Positions 54,866 through 62,408 of a stretch of DNA of 64,000 nucleotides are shown one piece after another; the stretch's first letter is position 1; each line of letters begins with the position of its first letter. The translations under genes were made by a program, and so were the position numbers. Below the pieces are notes generated by a model. That model did not search any database, had not been told where the DNA came from, and worked only from the letters and a program-made list of their open reading frames with translations. Source of the stretch: an uncultured Clostridia bacterium (lineage in GTDB: Bacteria > Bacillota > Clostridia > TANB77 > CAG-508). Location of the stretch: the NCBI GenBank assembly GCA_934154805.1, contig CAKPGM010000005.1, positions 12,465 through 76,464 on the forward strand. The letters are read 5' to 3'.

Positions 54866-55849
54866 ACTAAATATCCGAAAATAGTGTGTTGATACCACAG
54901 CTCCATTTTTATTACTAATATTGTACATTGTTTTGTCATAATCGTGGTAATTATAAGCATAACTTCCATCACTTCTCAAGAAAAATTGCAATTCATTAAT
55001 ATTTGCATAGAACGGACCTACTTCATTATATCTTGAAGCAAGCCAATAGTGTATATTAGTTGTTAAAAGATTTAAATTCTGTAATGTATTATAATCCATT
55101 TCATAATTATCATCTTCATTCTTTAATTTAGAATCATCTCCTGGCCTACGGTCAATTACATCTGTAGGAATTATGGCTGTTTCTTTGTTTTCTCTTGACT
55201 TATCTTCTGGTGAACTACCTACGCATCTTGCATCTGTAATATATTTATTATTATAAAATTTCATAGCTTCATTATTTAAAATGTTAATGGCATTATTGTA
55301 TTCTTCATAAATTTTTTCTTCGCTATTATATTGATACCATTCACTAAAATCATAGTCTTTAAATTTTTCATCAAATTCTGTGTTAGTTCCTGGATTAGAA
55401 CTATAATTTTTCAAAGATTCTGTTTTTCCAAATGGTATATACACATATTTACCATCTTTTTTTATACAGTCATCTGTTATTATTTGTAGATTATATGGTG
55501 ATTCTGCATCATATAATACTCTACAAGTAACTTCTCCTACTCCTTCTATTCCTGTATCATATATAATATAATCTCCTGGTTTTAATGCTTTTAGCTCTTC
55601 ATTATATTCTATTTTTCCTACTGCCGTTTCTATCCAATCAGATAATCCACTTAATTCTTTTTGTTCGTTTTCGCTTGCTTGTCCGTATTCTCTCCTAGCA
55701 TCCTTTGATTTCTGTATTACTCCATTGTTATCCAATATTAGACTTATGCTTACTCCCGCCAATATTAGAAGTACAACTATTGTAACAACTAGCGCTATTA
55801 GTGTGATTCCGTTTCTGTTCTTCATATTTTTTAATTTGTTATTTTTCAT
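54779..55849 (-). CDS. prepilin-like protein, DUF6273-like, 3' frameshift
   Basis: The 356-residue reading has the same anchor and linker as its downstream twin and the domain motifs HYWLASRYNEVGP and FFLRSDG. Near residue 320 the frame leaves the expected sequence. Removing one base from the AAAA run (plus strand 54878-54881) restores THYFGYLVINALRPVFTLKG and a stop at 54766. The distal 30 residues are therefore scrambled as written. The RBS is AAAGGAGC. It is the gene directly behind the only ON-oriented invertible promoter and also has a fixed promoter (55883-55911). Confidence 0.8.
   Translation of the reverse strand: MKNNKLKNMKNRNGITLIALVVTIVVLLILAGVSISLILDNNGVIQKSKDARREYGQASENEQKELSGLSDWIETAVGKIEYNEELKALKPGDYIIYDTGIEGVGEVTCRVLYDAESPYNLQIITDDCIKKDGKYVYIPFGKTESLKNYSSNPGTNTEFDEKFKDYDFSEWYQYNSEEKIYEEYNNAINILNNEAMKFYNNKYITDARCVGSSPEDKSRENKETAIIPTDVIDRRPGDDSKLKNEDDNYEMDYNTLQNLNLLTTNIHYWLASRYNEVGPFYANINELQFFLRSDGSYAYNYHDYDKTMYNISNKNGAVVSTHYFRIFSNQRTSSSIYIKRQSKNCKWRWKQRKYSI
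55459..55816. repeat. direct repeat A, copy 2
   Basis: Second copy of the 358-base 5' repeat (first copy 54321-54678). Confidence 0.85.
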
Positions 55850-55882
55850 ATTTTTCTTTTGCTCCTTTCATTTTACGATTTC

Positions 55883-55911
55883 ATTATAAAACAATATGTT
55901 TTATAATTCAA
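55883..55911 (-). promoter_or_regulatory. fixed promoter with palindromic spacer, locus 4
   Basis: TTGAAT (55911-55906), 17 bases, TATAAT (55888-55883) on the minus strand. ATTATAAAAC-ATATT-GTTTTATAAT, a perfect inverted repeat with 10-base arms, spans spacer and -10 and could be a repressor site. Confidence 0.65.
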
Positions 55912-55923
55912 CCATTAATTTAA

Positions 55924-56106
55924 TTTTATTAAATATATAATTTAATTAAAATTAACTATCTTAATTTATAGCATAGCTGTAAGAAAAAATCAATACTCGA
56001 ATACAAAAATACAAACAAGGTTAAATTAATAAAAATTTTCAAAAACTATAAATATATACTAGTAGAGAGATTGAGGATTTTTATTAAATTATATATTTAA
56101 TTAAAA
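55924..56106. repeat. invertible promoter element 4 (ON orientation)
   Basis: Left core TTAAATATATAATTTAA (55929-55945), right core TTAAATTATATATTTAA (56083-56099), 137 bases apart. The interior is the reverse complement of that in elements 1-3: the ACAGCTATGCTATAAATT block is on the minus strand next to the left repeat. The outer flanks keep the usual arrangement, so only the segment between the cores has turned. Confidence 0.85.
55965..55993 (-). promoter_or_regulatory. promoter inside invertible element 4, facing the prepilin gene
   Basis: TTGATT (55993-55988), 17 bases ending TGC, TATAAA (55970-55965) on the minus strand. Transcription would start near 55958, 109 bases before the ATG at 55849. 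Confidence 0.75.
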
Positions 56107-56110
56107 AAAT

Positions 56111-56139
56111 TCTCGAAAGAATTTTTCCTTCGAGTTTTT
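56111..56139. terminator. terminator outside element 4
   Basis: CTCGAA-AGAATTTTTCC-TTCGAG followed by TTTTTT (plus) and TTTTTTT (minus). It ends the oxidoreductase gene and would also stop the invertible promoter when turned outward. Confidence 0.75.
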
Positions 56140-56142
56140 TCT

Positions 56143-57633
56143 TTAATACAATTTTAAATCTTTATTTCCAGGCACTTCTATTGTTTTTCCATCATACGAA
56201 AATTTTGAGCCGTGGCAAGGACATTCCCAAGTTTTATCTACATTATTAAAATGTAATTCACATCCTAAATGAGTGCAATAAGGCTTTACTTTAAAAATTT
56301 CTCCTGTTTGTGATTTATACACACCTACTTTTCTATTGTTTATATTTATTATTTTGCCCTCACCTATTTTTACATCTTTTAGTTCACTCTGTGGAATTTT
56401 AAATCTACTTGCTATAAGAGATTTATTTACTTCTTTTAACATATTGCCAACTTCTTGCCTATTTTTTATTGGTTCTAATCTAGTAGATTTAAATATTTCT
56501 TTATACTCATTGTCTATTCCTAATATATCATCTGCAATTATATTGGCTGCTATATTTGATGCTGTCATTCCCCATTTATTAAATCCTGCAGCTATATACA
56601 TATTTTGTTTTATAATAGATAGTTCTCCAATATATGGTATCTTATCTAAGCTTATACAATCCTCTGCTGACCATTTATATAATACTTCCGCTTCTGGATG
56701 CATCTTTCTAACAACAGTTTCTAATCTTTGGTATCCATCTCTTAGTTCATCTGTTCCTGTTTTGTAGTCAAATCCTACAGCTAGTAGTAACCTTCTATCA
56801 CCATCTTTAATTGTCCTAAATGATATATTGGGTACTTCCAAGTAAATATACATTCCATCAAATAGCTCTTTTTTGACATCTGCTACAATAGCATATGATG
56901 TTGACTGATACATCTTCAAAAAATGATATCCTGGTACGTTTACTATTGGATAACGTGTTGTAATAACTACAAAATCAGCTGTAATTTTATTTCTGTTTAC
57001 ATATACTACATATTTTCCGTCTTCTCTTTTTATTTTTGTAACTTTCGAATTTTCAAATATTCTTCCATTGTTATCTATAATTTTCTTTGCTAAAGCATAT
57101 CCATATTTTATTGGATGAAATTGTGCTTGTTCTTTAAATTTTATTGCTCCTGCTATTTCTAAAGGTAATGGTATCTGTTTTGTAAATTCACTTTTTCCTT
57201 TTTCTATTTTATCCACACTAGCTTGTTCTTTTTTTATTTTATCTACTAATGTTTCTTGCCTTGTAAATACATATGAATCTTGTCTTTCAAAATCACAATT
57301 TTCTTTTGTTTCTTGGATTATTTTTTCTATATTTGATATTGCTTTTTCGTTTGCTTCTAAATACTTTTTAGCAAATTCCTCACCTTTTGATTTTATTAAA
57401 TAATTATAAAATAGTCCAGTCTGACTTGTTATTTTTCCTGTTGTTCTCCCACTTGTACTGCTACATATTCTATCTTTCTCAACTACCGCAACACTTATTT
57501 TATTACTCAAATAGTATGCTGTACTTAAACCAGTAAGTCCCGCTCCAATAATACACACTGAAACGTTTAAATTGTTTTTTATTTTTTCAAATTCTTTATG
57601 TTTTTGTCTTTCACTTTCCCAAAATGATTCCAT
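56143..57633 (-). CDS. FAD-dependent oxidoreductase with Rieske domain
   Basis: The protein has 496 residues. SVCIIGAGLTGLSTAYYLS near residue 27 is the dinucleotide-binding motif of DadA/glycine-oxidase-type FAD enzymes, and AAGFNKWGMTASNIAA closes the FAD domain. Residues 420-496 are a Rieske [2Fe-2S] domain: CTHLGCELHFN and CPCHGSKFSYDG supply the Cys-His ligands. Electrons likely pass between FAD and the cluster; the substrate is unknown. The RBS is AAAGGAAG. It is monocistronic between two terminators. Confidence 0.9.
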   Translation of the reverse strand: MESFWESERQKHKEFEKIKNNLNVSVCIIGAGLTGLSTAYYLSNKISVAVVEKDRICSSTSGRTTGKITSQTGLFYNYLIKSKGEEFAKKYLEANEKAISNIEKIIQETKENCDFERQDSYVFTRQETLVDKIKKEQASVDKIEKGKSEFTKQIPLPLEIAGAIKFKEQAQFHPIKYGYALAKKIIDNNGRIFENSKVTKIKREDGKYVVYVNRNKITADFVVITTRYPIVNVPGYHFLKMYQSTSYAIVADVKKELFDGMYIYLEVPNISFRTIKDGDRRLLLAVGFDYKTGTDELRDGYQRLETVVRKMHPEAEVLYKWSAEDCISLDKIPYIGELSIIKQNMYIAAGFNKWGMTASNIAANIIADDILGIDNEYKEIFKSTRLEPIKNRQEVGNMLKEVNKSLIASRFKIPQSELKDVKIGEGKIININNRKVGVYKSQTGEIFKVKPYCTHLGCELHFNNVDKTWECPCHGSKFSYDGKTIEVPGNKDLKLY

Positions 57634-57685
57634 AATTTTCTTCCTTTCTATAAATATCTTTCCAATTTATAGATTTTTTTATACA

Positions 57686-57714
57686 AAAATAGCCGCCTAA
57701 ACGGCGACTATTTT
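57686..57714 (-). terminator. terminator of CmpB-like gene
   Basis: AAAATAGTCGCC-GTTTA-GGCGGCTATTTT on the minus strand followed by TTGTATAAAAAAATC; it overlaps the stop codon at 57713. Confidence 0.75.
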
Positions 57715-58516
57715 ATTTTTTATCTTTGAATTCTTTTACTTTCTCACTCACTTTTTTAGTTGTGTATTCCACTTTTTCTTCCACTTTTTTAGCTTTATCA
57801 GCTATTTCTTTTTTCTGTTCTATTATTTGTTCTTTTATTTCTTCTTGTTTTTCTTTTATTTTAACCTTAACAGCTTGCAATTTTGGGTAAGCTCTTAACA
57901 ATCTTCTATGCAATGGAGATTTGGCTTCTAATACCGCTTTTATCTTTTCTGTCATTTCTTCCGTATTGTCGACTTCTGGTGTAAATCTCTTCTCTGTTTT
58001 CTTTACATATCCGATTACTATTTCTGAAACAATATTATCTATTATATAAATTACTAATAACGACCAGAATAATATATCAGTCCACATTGGAGATAATTGT
58101 TGTATTTTTCCTATAAAGAATGGATTTGCTATATACATTAATATCATTCCAAATATTCCAAATGGTAATAACGTTCCTAAACAAACTCTTCCATTTAGAT
58201 TGAACTTCCTTTTACTATAGTCCCACCATCTAGCTTTAAATATTTTCTCCATAAAATAACTTGTTAAATATTCCAAAGTTCCACATAACACTATTGTCAT
58301 TATAAATAGCGTTATTGGATCCGATTTATATTTTCCTAACAGTAGTGTTATTAATATTGCTCCATAACCATATATTGGACAATATGGTCCAATTAAGAAG
58401 CCTCTATTTATGAACCTTTTATACTGTATTAATTTGCAGGTTACTTCTAGCATCCAGCCTAAAATTGAATAAGTCATAAAAAGTAGAAAATATAGTTTTA
58501 TTTCGTCTACTATCAT
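57713..58516 (-). CDS. putative ABC-transporter type IV (CmpB-like) membrane protein
   Basis: The protein has 267 residues with five hydrophobic helices in 8-180. MTYSILGWMLEVTCKLI, RGFLIGPYCPIYGYGAI and TLEYLTSYFMEKIFKARWWDYS are the conserved motifs of the family PF06541, known only as a putative transporter component. Residues 200-267 are a Lys/Glu-rich coiled coil. No ATPase partner is adjacent. The RBS is AAAGGAGAG. Confidence 0.82.
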   Translation of the reverse strand: MIVDEIKLYFLLFMTYSILGWMLEVTCKLIQYKRFINRGFLIGPYCPIYGYGAILITLLLGKYKSDPITLFIMTIVLCGTLEYLTSYFMEKIFKARWWDYSKRKFNLNGRVCLGTLLPFGIFGMILMYIANPFFIGKIQQLSPMWTDILFWSLLVIYIIDNIVSEIVIGYVKKTEKRFTPEVDNTEEMTEKIKAVLEAKSPLHRRLLRAYPKLQAVKVKIKEKQEEIKEQIIEQKKEIADKAKKVEEKVEYTTKKVSEKVKEFKDKK

Positions 58517-58566
58517 AGCACTCTCCTTTTTTTCTTACTATTCCCTGATTTCGTAATAATAATGTA

Positions 58567-59142
58567 TTATTGTTTTTTACCTATATTTTTATTTTTTATG
58601 TATTCTCCATCAAATTCTTCTTTTAGAATATCCATCATTATAACATCATAATATTCACCATTGATATATCTATGTTTTCTGCGTCTTCCTGTTTCCTTAA
58701 ATCCACATTTTTTATAACAAGCAAGTGCTCTTTCATTAAATGCTAACAAATCCAATTTTACACTCTCTAAATTTAGATAATTAAAACCATAGTCTAAGAG
58801 TAATCTTATTGCTTCTGAACCATATCCGTTATTTCTAAAATCTTTATCTCCTATAAAGATTCCAAGAATAGCACATCTATTTATAAAATCAATGTTTTCC
58901 AGTCCAACTGTTCCTATCATTTTATCATTTTCTAAATTTATTATTGCAAAATTTCTAGCATTATCTGCCATTGGCTTTTGTAAATATTCTTTTTCTCCAC
59001 TTAATGTTACTACAGCACTGCTTCTTCCTATATAGTCTGTTGTATCAAAATCATTAAGCCATTGTGTAAATATTTCTACATCTTCTTCATTTCTTGGTGA
59101 TAAGTATATTCTATCTCCCACTAATTTCTTAAAATATTTCAT
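58567..59142 (-). CDS. GNAT acetyltransferase, RimJ/RimL-like
   Basis: The protein has 191 residues from the ATG (MKYFKKLVGDRIYL) behind AAAGGAGAAAG; frames extending further upstream would run through the preceding terminator. LVGDRIYLSPRNEEDVEIF opens the fold; GIFIGDKDFRNNGYGSEAIRLLLDYGF is the acetyl-CoA-binding motif A and ALACYKKCGFKETGRRRKH motif B. It acetylates an amino group of an unknown protein or small molecule. Confidence 0.85.
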   Translation of the reverse strand: MKYFKKLVGDRIYLSPRNEEDVEIFTQWLNDFDTTDYIGRSSAVVTLSGEKEYLQKPMADNARNFAIINLENDKMIGTVGLENIDFINRCAILGIFIGDKDFRNNGYGSEAIRLLLDYGFNYLNLESVKLDLLAFNERALACYKKCGFKETGRRRKHRYINGEYYDVIMMDILKEEFDGEYIKNKNIGKKQ

Positions 59143-59167
59143 ATTCTTTCTCCTTTTATAAAATGTT

Positions 59168-59191
59168 GAGAGTTTGCATTCACAAACTCTC
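59168..59191 (-). terminator. terminator of small gene 59205-59459
   Basis: GAGAGTTTG-TGAATG-CAAACTCTC followed on the minus strand by AACATTTTAT; the T-run is weak. Confidence 0.6.
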
Positions 59192-59204
59192 TTTGAGGAT
59201 ACTG

Positions 59205-59459
59205 CTACTCCGTTAGCCAAGTTCTGAATCTGCTAACTTGTTCCGGTGTAGCTCCTTGCAATGCTTCAGTTTTCTGCCAAAAGCCTTCAACGAAGACTCC
59301 TTCACGGTTTTTGCCCGGTGTTACCCATACAATGTACTTGCCTTTTGCATTTACTGCAAAAATGTATTTGCAGCCTTCTTGCTTGCTTTCTTTTGTTAAG
59401 GTAAAACCTTCTGGTACTTGTGGCAAGTTTATTTTCTTGCCCCGTTTTGGTTTGAGCAC
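59205..59459 (-). CDS. small protein of unknown function, G+C-richer
   Basis: The protein has 84 residues from a GTG start behind GAGAGGAG. It is basic at the N-terminus (LKPKRGKKINLP), then beta-rich (KYIFAVNAKGKYIVWVTPGKNREGVFVEGFW) with a short final helix (TPEQVSRFRTWL). I do not recognise the family. Its codon use is clearly less AT-biased than its neighbours, like the small genes at 13328 and 18219. It has its own promoter and terminator. Confidence 0.6.
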   Translation of the reverse strand: MLKPKRGKKINLPQVPEGFTLTKESKQEGCKYIFAVNAKGKYIVWVTPGKNREGVFVEGFWQKTEALQGATPEQVSRFRTWLTE

Positions 59460-59506
59460 TGAGCTTCGCTCCTCTCTGCATTAGTTTTTTGAGTACTAAC
59501 AATTTT

Positions 59507-59535
59507 ATTTTATCATCTTTACTACGTTTATTCAA
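59507..59535 (-). promoter_or_regulatory. promoter of small gene 59205-59459
   Basis: TTGAAT (59535-59530), 17 bases, TAAAAT (59512-59507) on the minus strand. Confidence 0.65.
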
Positions 59536-59562
59536 TACAAAACAAGCAATTCATAAGCAAAA

Positions 59563-59586
59563 CATTCCAAGTTTTACCTTGGAATG
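59563..59586 (-). terminator. terminator of M23 peptidase gene
   Basis: CATTCCAAG-GTAAAA-CTTGGAATG hairpin directly after the stop codon, followed by TTTTGCTT on the minus strand. Confidence 0.75.
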
Positions 59587-59588
59587 CT

Positions 59589-60512
59589 CTATTTATATAT
59601 ATATTTTTGTGGGTTTATATTTGATCCATTTAATCTTATCTCAAAATGTAAATGGTTTCCTGTTGAATTACCTGTTGATCCAACAGCTGCTATTACATCT
59701 CCTGCTTCAACTACATCTCCAACAGATGCATACAATTTACTACAATGTCCGTAGTAAGACTGAACTCCGTTTTCGTGGTCTATAATTATTAGATTTCCGT
59801 ATCCTCCCATTGTTCCTGAATATGATACAGTTCCTTTTGCTGAAGCTTTAATGTCTGTTCCATAAGGTGCTGCAATATCTAATCCACCATGTGCGTGATC
59901 TCTTATGCTACTTTCTACAACACCAAATCTGGATGTTATATTTCCCATTACTGGTTTTACAGCAAAATATACTCCATTAAATGTTGCACTAGCAATTCTT
60001 TCTTTTTCGTCTTTTATTTCTTTCATTTTAGAATCTACGCTAGCTTTTGCAACAGTAAGTTCTGTTCCTATTTCTTCTAGATTTTTAGTATAATTTTCTA
60101 CAATAGCAATATTTGCGACATCATCCGAATAGCTTTCTTTCATTTCATTAACAATTTCTTCTGCTTGTTCAAAAGTATCCACATGTGTTTTTACTTCATT
60201 ATCTATTGTTATTGCATATTGTTTATACATTGTTGTTTTATTTTCTGATAATATTTGTTTTATTTCTTCTTCATTTGTTTGTTCTATTTTTGCTAATTTT
60301 AATTCGTATGTTGGTTGTTTATCTAATGTTGAAAATACAGCACAAGGGTTATCTAGTACTAGTATTTCATTGTTTATCGTTTCTTCCATTGCTTGTTTAC
60401 TTTTTACATAGCCTATTGTTTCGCCGTCTATTTTCACTTCATATACTGGATTATATTTAATAAATGTTATTGTTAATACTATAAATAGTGCTATTGTTGT
60501 AATTTCAAGCAA
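59589..60512 (-). CDS. M23-family cell-wall endopeptidase
   Basis: The protein has 307 residues if started at TTG 60512, which has no RBS. An in-frame ATT at 60557, 7 bases after GGAGAG, could add 15 residues ahead of the membrane anchor. One N-terminal helix (IALFIVLTITFI), a helical region (35-185) and the LytM/M23 domain from 190 follow. Zinc ligands are in HAHGGLDIA and HLHFEIR, with a catalytic His in YYGHCSKL. All are intact, so it should cut peptidoglycan cross-links. It is monocistronic. Confidence 0.88.
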   Translation of the reverse strand: MLEITTIALFIVLTITFIKYNPVYEVKIDGETIGYVKSKQAMEETINNEILVLDNPCAVFSTLDKQPTYELKLAKIEQTNEEEIKQILSENKTTMYKQYAITIDNEVKTHVDTFEQAEEIVNEMKESYSDDVANIAIVENYTKNLEEIGTELTVAKASVDSKMKEIKDEKERIASATFNGVYFAVKPVMGNITSRFGVVESSIRDHAHGGLDIAAPYGTDIKASAKGTVSYSGTMGGYGNLIIIDHENGVQSYYGHCSKLYASVGDVVEAGDVIAAVGSTGNSTGNHLHFEIRLNGSNINPQKYIYK

Positions 60513-60699
60513 TTTAATGAATTCTTTCGTGTGTAGTTTTAATTTATTGTATAAAATAATTTCACTCTCCTTTTTTTACACGACAAAATATATTATACCA
60601 CATATTTTATACAATTGCAAATTTTTTATGCATTTGGACGAGTTTTTTCCTGTTTTTATACGATTTTTCGCCTTAAAATGGAGATTTTGAGTTAAAAAT

Positions 60700-60723
60700 A
60701 ACTGGTAGTTTGCTCTACCAGTT
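60700..60723 (-). terminator. terminator after prepilin-like gene 60737
   Basis: AACTGGTAG-AGCAAA-CTACCAGTT hairpin, followed by ATTTTTAACTC on the minus strand. Nearly the same hairpin follows the upstream twin gene. Confidence 0.7.
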
Positions 60724-60736
60724 TATATTATTTATT

Positions 60737-62275
60737 TTATTCAGTTGTTGGTGTAAATGTTCCTCCTTCGTCCCATGTTCCAGTAACTTTTGTAAACTCT
60801 GGGTGAGTTGGACATCCTGAGAACATAAGCTCAAAATTGGTTACTTTTGTTATATTCCAATTATTTATTCCAGATGCGTCTGTTATCGGATTTCCTTGGA
60901 ACATTTGACGAACGCTTGTAACATTGCTAACATTCCAATTTGATATTGCATTCAAATTCTGGATTTTACAATTCCAAAACATCAACTCCATACTTGTTAC
61001 ATTGCTGACATTCCATCCTGAAATCGCATCCAAATCCGTTATTGAACAATTATAGAATATTCCTTGCATATTTGCAACTTTGCTTACATCCCAATTTGTA
61101 ATTCCATCTATTTTCTTTATGTTAGATGCTGTATCTCCATCACCAAACATATAACTCATATTTGTCACATTTGATGTATTCCAATTACTTAATGCTTCTA
61201 CATCTTCAAATCCAGATCCCACAAACATTGAACTCATATCCGTTACCTTTGCAGTATTCCAATTTTTTAGTCCACTAATATCCGATATATCTCCATTCCA
61301 TGAATAGAATAAAGCATTCATATCTTCAACATTAGCAGTATTCCAATTTTTCAGAGCATTTACATTTGTTAGGTTCTGAGTACTCCAGAAAAACATTCTA
61401 CTCATATTTGTAACATAATCTGTTTTTAATTCACTTAATCCACTTATATCAGCTAGATATGGTAGACCATAAAACATTTTCGAGCTGTCTGGATTTAAAT
61501 ATACATTTTGATTTTCACTCCACCAATATATTGTACCAGTCTTCACTTTCTTTTGCATGTTTGAATTAGTAATTTCTGTTAATCCTTCAGAGCCATCCAT
61601 ACCTCGTATTTCTTCTCCACTTTCTTCAAACCACATATATATTGGACATAATTTTGTTCCTTCTGGAATCATACTCTTATATGCGCTTGGATTCTGTTCA
61701 TATGCATTATATCCTTCTGTCCAAGAAACAATATTTGCTTCTGTCATTATTGTTAAATCCGGAGTTCCTTTATATTTCTTTATTCCGTCTATCGATAAAT
61801 TATTTATAGAATAAGCATATTGCATATATCCATCTGGAGCTAATGCATACATCTTTTTTGCCACGTTTTCTCCCGTGTCAAATATTGCCATTTTAGTATT
61901 GTCAATTTCTACTTTTTTTACAGCACCCTTGTCCACATTATAATTGTGTCCTGTTTCATTGAATAGTACATTTAACGTTCCATCTCCATTTGTTGTTACT
62001 ACTGTTTTTCCATCTCCAGTCAATTTATCTAATTCGTCTTGTAATTCTTCTGATGTAACTGTATCACCCAATTTATTTATTGCTGCAGAAATATATGCCA
62101 TTTCAACCTTGCCCTTTTCATCCGCAATAATTGTTTCCCCTCTTGCATCCTTTGACTTTTGTATTATTCCATTATTGTCTAAGACTAAACTTATACTTAC
62201 TCCTGCCAATATCAAAAGCACTACTATTGTTACTACTAATGCAATTAAGGTTATTCCTCTTTTATTTTTTAACAT
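60737..62275 (-). CDS. prepilin-like protein with BspA/DUF285 repeats
   Basis: The protein has 512 residues from the ATG (MLKNKRG) behind AGGAG. Residues 8-30 are the shared anchor; DNNGIIQKSKDA and a linker follow. From about residue 280, units of the type NWNTANVTDMSSMF recur (W-N-x-S-x-V-T-x-M-x-x-M-F), the DUF285/BspA-like leucine-rich repeat family seen on surface proteins. The N-terminal 130 and C-terminal 20 residues closely match the upstream gene, so the pair is a tandem duplication. Its own fixed promoter lies at 62306-62334; no invertible element is present. Confidence 0.85.
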   Translation of the reverse strand: MLKNKRGITLIALVVTIVVLLILAGVSISLVLDNNGIIQKSKDARGETIIADEKGKVEMAYISAAINKLGDTVTSEELQDELDKLTGDGKTVVTTNGDGTLNVLFNETGHNYNVDKGAVKKVEIDNTKMAIFDTGENVAKKMYALAPDGYMQYAYSINNLSIDGIKKYKGTPDLTIMTEANIVSWTEGYNAYEQNPSAYKSMIPEGTKLCPIYMWFEESGEEIRGMDGSEGLTEITNSNMQKKVKTGTIYWWSENQNVYLNPDSSKMFYGLPYLADISGLSELKTDYVTNMSRMFFWSTQNLTNVNALKNWNTANVEDMNALFYSWNGDISDISGLKNWNTAKVTDMSSMFVGSGFEDVEALSNWNTSNVTNMSYMFGDGDTASNIKKIDGITNWDVSKVANMQGIFYNCSITDLDAISGWNVSNVTSMELMFWNCKIQNLNAISNWNVSNVTSVRQMFQGNPITDASGINNWNITKVTNFELMFSGCPTHPEFTKVTGTWDEGGTFTPTTE

Positions 62276-62305
62276 ATTTCTTCTCCTTTCCTTTTGTTCA
62301 TTTTT

Positions 62306-62334
62306 ATTATAAACCAAGCTATTTGATAAATCAA
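62306..62334 (-). promoter_or_regulatory. fixed promoter of prepilin-like gene 60737
   Basis: TTGATT (62334-62329), 17 bases, TATAAT (62311-62306) on the minus strand. The spacer resembles the palindromic spacers of loci 2, 4 and 5 but the palindrome has decayed. Confidence 0.65.
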
Positions 62335-62375
62335 TATCTCATTTGTTTTTTTACTAATCTGTAATTTTATAAAAT

Positions 62376-62399
62376 AACTGGTAGTTTTTTCTACCAGTT
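62376..62399 (-). terminator. terminator after prepilin-like gene 62409
   Basis: AACTGGTAG-AAAAAA-CTACCAGTT followed by ATTTTAT on the minus strand, between the two tandem genes. Confidence 0.65.
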
Positions 62400-62408
62400 G
62401 TCATTAAT

